64,000 nucleotides of DNA from Monilinia fructicola (lineage: Eukaryota; Ascomycota; Leotiomycetes; Helotiales; Sclerotiniaceae), in NCBI GenBank assembly GCA_008692225.1, contig VICG01000011.1, forward strand, positions 2,096,501 to 2,160,500. The letters run 5' to 3'. This document shows, piece after piece, positions 58,703-64,000 of this stretch. The notes below the pieces were generated by a model. The model had not been told where the DNA came from. It worked only from the letters and a program-made list of their open reading frames with translations, and searched no databases. Every line of letters starts with the position of its first letter. Position 1 is the stretch's first letter. Position numbers and translations under genes: made by a program.

Positions 58703-61498
58703 ATGCCTTCAATTCACGGCCTTTGGTCACACATCAATACTACTTTGGCTAATTTAAAATATAATAGAGATGATGAGGGTGATCATATCGATTCCGATAC
58801 ACCTCGCTCCGGTGTCGCGACTCCTCAACCAGATCCTTCAGACAAGCGAACTCCTGGTATATTGCATAGCTTTTATGGACAGGTTGGTTTAGGTTCTTCC
58901 TCAAGTCAAGATTCCTCGAAACGTACATCACACATATCAAATCCTAACCCGAGTGAGGCTGAAAATTACCCTACTTCCCCAAGACAGCAATTTGACACAG
59001 GTGATTCGTTGTTGAAAGTCACTCCAAGCTCAATTGATGAACTTGAGTATGGGGGAAAAGATAATCCACTACTCCAACCCCACGAGCTTTTGGGTAGTTC
59101 TCAAATATCTAGACAGCAGCATCCTTATCTGACACCACCTGATTCACATCCATCTTCACTATATAAATTGAAATTGAGCGATGAGAGTTTCGAAGATGAT
59201 GGCAATAATGTACAGAAAATGACAGCTCCCACGAACCGAGACTGCATATCGGAATCATTTCCCTCACATTCAAGAGCTTCGTCTTTGACACCATTATCAA
59301 ATATCGTTACTCCATCCAATGTTCATGCTGCACATTTCTCAAATCCAAGCGATACCCCCTTCGAGCACAAACTTAGCACTCCTCCATTGTCCCGATTGCA
59401 TTCTGAATTCCATAAGTCTCCATCTTATGATCGACTCAAGAAGCTAACTTTTGATGGATTAAAGAGTACACCATCAACACCCACCCGAGCTTTGTCAAAT
59501 CAAACTTCGAAATCAGATCAAAGTGTCTTGAGCACACATTCTGATAACAATCCACAAAACGGCAGTGGACAGAATGGCAAATCAAGCACGAGTGAACGAC
59601 CTGCTGCAACATCTAGAGCAGATAGTTCGATGGGAGGAACAGTCATACCGCCCAAAGGCAAACTTACTGTAAAGATTAATGAAGCTAGAGGATTGAGGAA
59701 GAGTTTGGATCCTTACGTGGTTGCTGTTTTTCAACGAAATGAGTTGGTATCAAAAGGACCACAGTCAGAAGAGGACGATGTGGATGATGATGGTGCACAT
59801 AGCCCTGGTGGTATTCCCATTGGAGGTATTCCCATCACTCGAACTGGAAGCGATTCTGGTCGTCCTATGGCGATTCCCATGAAGAGCAGACAAAGTAGCA
59901 ACACGAGCTTGTCAGAATATAGAGATTTCAAGAACAAGGCTCGAAAAATGTTTACTCATCCAAAGTGGGATGCCGAAGCTGTCTTGTAAGTTTTTTGGGG
60001 AGGGGGATGAACATGTGATTTATCAAGCTAATAAATCTTCAGTGATGTTGTTGGTTCCGATACAAGAGTCAATATCACAATTTACGACCGAGCTCAACAA
60101 GCCGAAGAATTCTTGGGTCACATTGATCTTCAAGCCAATCTTGCCGAAAATGCTGATTCCCCAGTATCTGGCTGGTTTCAACTCCATGGAAAAGATGACA
60201 GCCTGACTGCAGGAAGTGTCGGTGAGGTTCATGTCGAAATTTCATTTCAGCGAACGGAGAAGAGACACTATGGACCAGACGATTTTCAGATTCTCAAACT
60301 CATCGGAAAGGGTACATTTGGTCAAGTTTACCAAGTCAGGAAGAAGGATACCAAGCGAATTTATGCTATGAAAGTTCTTCAAAAGAAAGTCATTGTCCAG
60401 AAAAAGGAGGTTGCACACACGGTTGGCGAGCGAAACATCTTGGTCAGAACAGCTACAGCAGATTCTCCGTTTATTGTTGGACTTAAGTTTTCCTTCCAGA
60501 CTCCGACCGATTTATATCTTGTCACAGATTACATGTCAGGGGGTGAATTGTTCTGGCATTTACAAAAGGAGGGAAGATTTGATGAGAAACGTGCCAAGTT
60601 CTATATTGCCGAACTCATCTTGGCCCTTCAACATCTTCACAAACATGATATTGTCTACCGAGATTTGAAACCTGAAAATATTTTGTTGGATGCAAATGGT
60701 CACATCGCCTTGTGTGACTTTGGATTATCGAAAGCAAATCTAACAAAGAACGCCACGACCAATACGTTCTGTGGTACGACTGAGTATCTCGCACCTGAGG
60801 TTCTGTTGGATGAAGCTGGATATACCAAGATGGTAGACTTCTGGTCTTTGGGAGTCTTGGTATTCGAAATGTGCTGTGGATGGAGTCCATTCTATGCCGA
60901 GGATACACAACAAATGTACAAGAACATTGCTTTTGGTAAAGTTCGGTTCCCAAGAGATACTTTGACTACCGAGGGCCGAAACTTTGTCAAAGGGCTGCTT
61001 AACCGAAATCCTAAGCATCGTCTTGGAGCTACAGATGATGCCGAAGAGTTGAAAAGACATCCCTTCTTCTCTGATATTGACTGGGATGCTCTTACCAAGA
61101 AACTGATCACCCCTCCTTTCAAGCCAAAGTTGAAGTCAGAAACCGACACATCCAACTTTGATCCAGAATTCACCAATGCATTGAATGGTGCATCTTCACT
61201 CAATGCACGTGCAGCTGCTCTTGCTGCAGGTATGGCAACATCAACACCTTTATCTCCAGGCATGCAAGCAAATTTCAAGGGTTTCACATTCGTTGATGAA
61301 AGTTCCATTGAAGAAAACATGAGAGATAGAGTCAAGGATGAATACGATGATCGAATGGATCAAGATGACAAAACTGCAGAACATGATTGGGAGGATCCAT
61401 TTGATATTCCCGACAAGTCACGATCAGACCGAATGAGTGGTGTAGTAAGGAATCATCCCAATGAAGATGAAAGAATGTTCAATGGTGACTTTCATTGA
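58703..61498 (+). CDS. SCH9: AGC-family Ser/Thr kinase with C2 domain, SCH9-like
   Basis: 912-aa kinase of the Sch9/Sck1 type, a TORC1-regulated growth and nutrient kinase functionally akin to S6K. Residues 1-310 are Ser/Pro-rich and disordered (MPSIHGLWSHINTTLANLKY). Residues ~315-500 form a C2 domain (GKLTVKINEARGLRKSLDPYVV, then DVVGSDTRVNITIYDRA, EEFLGHIDL), interrupted by an acidic insert and an intron at 59986-60042. The kinase domain spans ~508-770: GKGTFGQV, AMKVLQKK, YRDLKPEN, CDFGLSKAN and activation loop TNTFCGTTEYLAPE (PDK-site Thr). The C-terminal tail has a turn-motif-like TPLSP and hydrophobic motif FKGFTF, the usual TORC1/TORC2 phosphosites, and ends in an acidic extension. 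The frame is intact. The start at 58703 matches the conserved N-terminus. Confidence 0.94.
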
Positions 61499-64000
61499 TT
61501 CTTCAATATGACCTCACCTCTTGTATTTAAGGTCCTGATGCAGATGTTTTCCTGTCATCATACATACACAGTCTTTTTCTTTTTCTTTTTCGTCTGTTCA
61601 TGGAATTTGGGATCATGGTGCATTCAATCTATCTTATCTACTTAGGTTTATCATTGTCCACTTTGTTCGTAAGAACATATGACATGGATGAAGGATTGGT
61701 ACTTGACTCAGAAACCTTTACATCCTTATGATAAGGGGCAGCTGATTGATAAGAGCATGGAATTGGCGTAATTTTATGGTTGATGGATGATTCTGCGCTT
61801 TTTTGTTTTTGCATTGGGTTTGGAGTTGTACTTGCACTTCTGGGCACGCATATATGTGGCTTGATGCGCTCTTCTATCTATATGACGTATGAATGGGTGG
61901 ATATTATTGATTGAGCATGAACAGGCATGACTGTGTCCTTTTATGTGCATTTGTGCATGGCTGCAGAAGAAAGAAAGAAATTAAGAAATGAAATGCTTGG
62001 TATGTGCTGGCAATGGGCTATTGGCAATAGTATGATGAATATGGTGAATAGGTTATGGAATGGAATGATATTGAGTTGGGAGAGGGGAGATGCAAGCAGG
62101 AAGGAGGAATGGGTTGGATTGGGTTGGATCTTTTAATGAGCTTTTAAGCCTTGGTGCGGTTGAAGATATGATATGAAATGAAGTGGATGAGGTGGTGAGG
62201 TGAGGTGGGTGAGGTGAGATGGGTGAGGATGGGGATGAGGGAATAGGGGAAGAGCATGGAAGAAACAAGGATTGAACTAAAAAAGTATGAGAATTATTCT
62301 ATCTACATTAATGAATTGTTTGATCTTGAGATGTTGATTTTGTGTGTGTGTGTGTGTGTTTGTGGGAGAGGGGTATTGAATGTTTAAATTAACATTGATA
62401 TGAAAATGGAAATTTAAAGGAGATTAAGTACGTGGTAATTAGAGGGTAAAAAAGAAGAAAGGCTATATGGATGGTGCATACAGGAGAAAGGTAAAGATAC
62501 AGAGAGATAGGCGATTAATCTTAGCAGCCATTACTTTCTTTCTACGTGCTAGGTAGGAATCATTTGGAGCGGGCGATAAATTCCTGGGATTGGGGGGGGA
62601 TGTTTAAATGGGAGTGGGATGGGCGGGTGGATGGATGGGTGGGTGGGTGAGGAGGAGGCGAGAGGATGGTCCGGGTTGAGTGAGGTTGGCGTTGTTTGGG
62701 ATTGGGATTGGGATTGGGATTGGGATTGGGATTTGGGGGCGTTTGTGGTGTGATGGGTGTTTGATGAGAGGCTGGCTAGTGAGTTGAGGAGGAGGGGTAA
62801 CGAGGAGTAGATTGATGTTCAAGGGGAGGGGCAGGTTCGAGAGGTTTTGTAGTGGGAGTTGGGGAGTTGGGGATGGTGAGGGGAGTCTAGGGAGTCTAGG
62901 GAGGGAGGTTATTCGCATCGAGGTGATGCGGCTTCGATCCCTGTTTTGATATGTATTTGAAGAGACTGTGGGGCAAGGTGCGCATGCAATCCTTTTTCTT
63001 CTGCTCTTACATTGGTTCTGGCTTTAGCTCTGGCTTTAGCTTTAGCTTGGGAAGAGGGCATGAGATAGGAGAGTGGGATGACCGATGAAAACTTGTAATA
63101 TAACTTTGTGTCTGCCACTTGGCCAGTTGTTTACTATCATGCTGAGTTTGGAGGGTGTTGGATACTTTGAGTGAGAGAAAATGGTGTAGAAAGTGGGAGG
63201 GAGGGGTTGGCATGGGGGGAATGGCAAAGATGGCGGTTATTGATCGTGGCGGTGAGGGTTGATGGGTAGCCACGGATGTATGAGAATGGCAATGGTGATG
63301 GTTAAGGAGGTGGATCATGCTAATCTTGTATAGGTTATTAATCATAGGGCAATAGACTTGTTATGTCGTATTATTGTCTGAAAGGTTGAGGCTCTGTGTG
63401 GCTTACGTGTGCATGTGATGTGAGCTAAAGTAAACAATGAAGTTCCCGTTTTATAATGGTTTGAATGTTGTAGTTGGTGTATCTCCTCTGAAGGTGGATG
63501 AAAGTGTGAGTTCTTGTCTATCATGTTGGTATATTGCATAGTAGAGAAACCATTCCTATCGATGCACTGATGTTTAGGTTTCAATCTCTTCCCATATAAT
63601 CCACTCTATTCAGGTGGTCAAGATGAAGAGGTATATTAGGGGAGAAGACATCGAGTGCTTGCTTCATTTGATGGATTAATCAACCTCATCCTTAACTGGG
63701 TGAGCATCCAATCTCTGGCTATCAATCACATATTTCTCCCAAAGTGTAAATGTTGGCAATACCTATTTTGGCCACCAGATGAGTCTCTTCGCCTCCTCCC
63801 TCACTTCATCTACAGTTCTCAACATACCATGAAATAAGTCCTGGTTTCATGGATTAATTGTTTTCTGGGGTCGCCGTGAAGAGTCCAGATCCGTATCCGA
63901 GGGCAGAAATATACAATTGCCCTGCTACAGCAGATCAGCTCAATGTCAACCTGAAAGAGGTTACAACATGCAGTTAAGAAACTACTATGGGGGAATCATA
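61499..64000. other. 3' flank, no convincing gene
   Basis: G-rich and low-complexity sequence: GGTGAGGTGAG (about 62188-62232), (TG)n at 62340-62360 and GGGATT repeats at 62697-62733. Short frames on both strands lack domains. At 63869-63935 the minus strand could hold a last exon (GQLYISALGYGSGLF...NN stop) of a gene extending beyond the window, but nothing else supports it. Confidence 0.4.
62697..62733. repeat. hexanucleotide repeat (GGGATT)n
   Basis: Six near-perfect GGGATT units with runs of three G at fixed spacing on the plus strand. Confidence 0.8.

Noticed and set aside
62697..62733. GGGATT repeats as telomere-like DNA
   Set aside because: The unit is not TTAGGG, the array is short and internal, and neither end of the window looks subtelomeric.
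63869..63935. Possible last exon of a gene leaving the window on the minus strand
   Set aside because: Only about 20 codons with an acceptor-like site; no domain and nothing more to read inside the window.
1..64000. Secondary-metabolite or CRISPR-like cluster
   Set aside because: No PKS/NRPS/terpene synthase genes and no spaced direct repeats; the tandem repeats have no spacers.

Overview
This is nuclear DNA of a filamentous ascomycete (Pezizomycotina). Genes carry short 44-163 nt GT-AG introns. tRNA genes have introns just 3' of the anticodon. Proteins are of fungal type: monothiol glutaredoxin, DHA1 drug transporter, RSC7, ATP14 and a SCH9-like kinase with a C2 domain. Wording of the conserved proteins resembles Leotiomycetes (Helotiales), but that placement is inference from memory of protein families and not a search result.

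Layout. 0.8-2.0 kb: sterol desaturase/fatty-acid hydroxylase-family gene (-). 2-5.5 kb: simple repeats, including three neighbouring heptanucleotide satellites. 5.5-8.4 kb: large protein with an alpha/beta-hydrolase C-terminus (+). 8.4-12 kb: tetranucleotide repeats and an ~850 bp AT-rich foldback element. 12.1-13.0 kb: membrane-anchored glutaredoxin (+). 15.5-17.5 kb: MFS transporter (+). 18.4 and 19.2 kb: intron-containing tRNA-Ser(CGA) and tRNA-Arg(CCG). 20.8-22.0 kb: peroxisomal MaoC hydratase ending in SKL (-). 22.9-24.0 kb: TFIIB (-), divergent from 25.2-26.7 kb RPT5 (+). 27.8-34.4 kb: accessory block with an exonuclease relic, a kinase/HAD/UPRTase fusion cut by a stop codon, a BTB-like relic and a polysaccharide deacetylase. 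35.3-39.4 kb: VPS9-ankyrin-PX protein (+). 39.9-41.7 kb: Gfo/Idh/MocA oxidoreductase (-). 42.5-42.9 kb: pogo-like MITE. 43.8-44.4 kb: unknown protein (-). 45.2-45.7 kb: ATP14 (+). 46.4-47.4 kb: Kre9/KNH-like surface membrane protein (-). 50.3-52.0 kb: RSC7 (-). 52-58.7 kb: long gene-free stretch with an AT-rich island and many microsatellites. 58.7-61.5 kb: SCH9-like AGC kinase (+). 61.5-64 kb: no convincing gene.

Most genes are independent housekeeping functions: transcription, proteasome, respiration, chromatin, endosomal traffic and growth signalling. There is no evident secondary-metabolite cluster. The most striking global property is that many otherwise well-conserved genes, including the essential TFIIB gene, need 1-2 nt frame corrections, mostly at homopolymers or dinucleotide repeats. 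The simplest reading is residual assembly indels, so frameshifts alone should not be taken as pseudogenisation here. Stronger signs of real decay are the exonuclease relic (lost Asp-x-Glu, in-frame stop), the BTB-like relic and the in-frame TGA in the UPRTase fusion.
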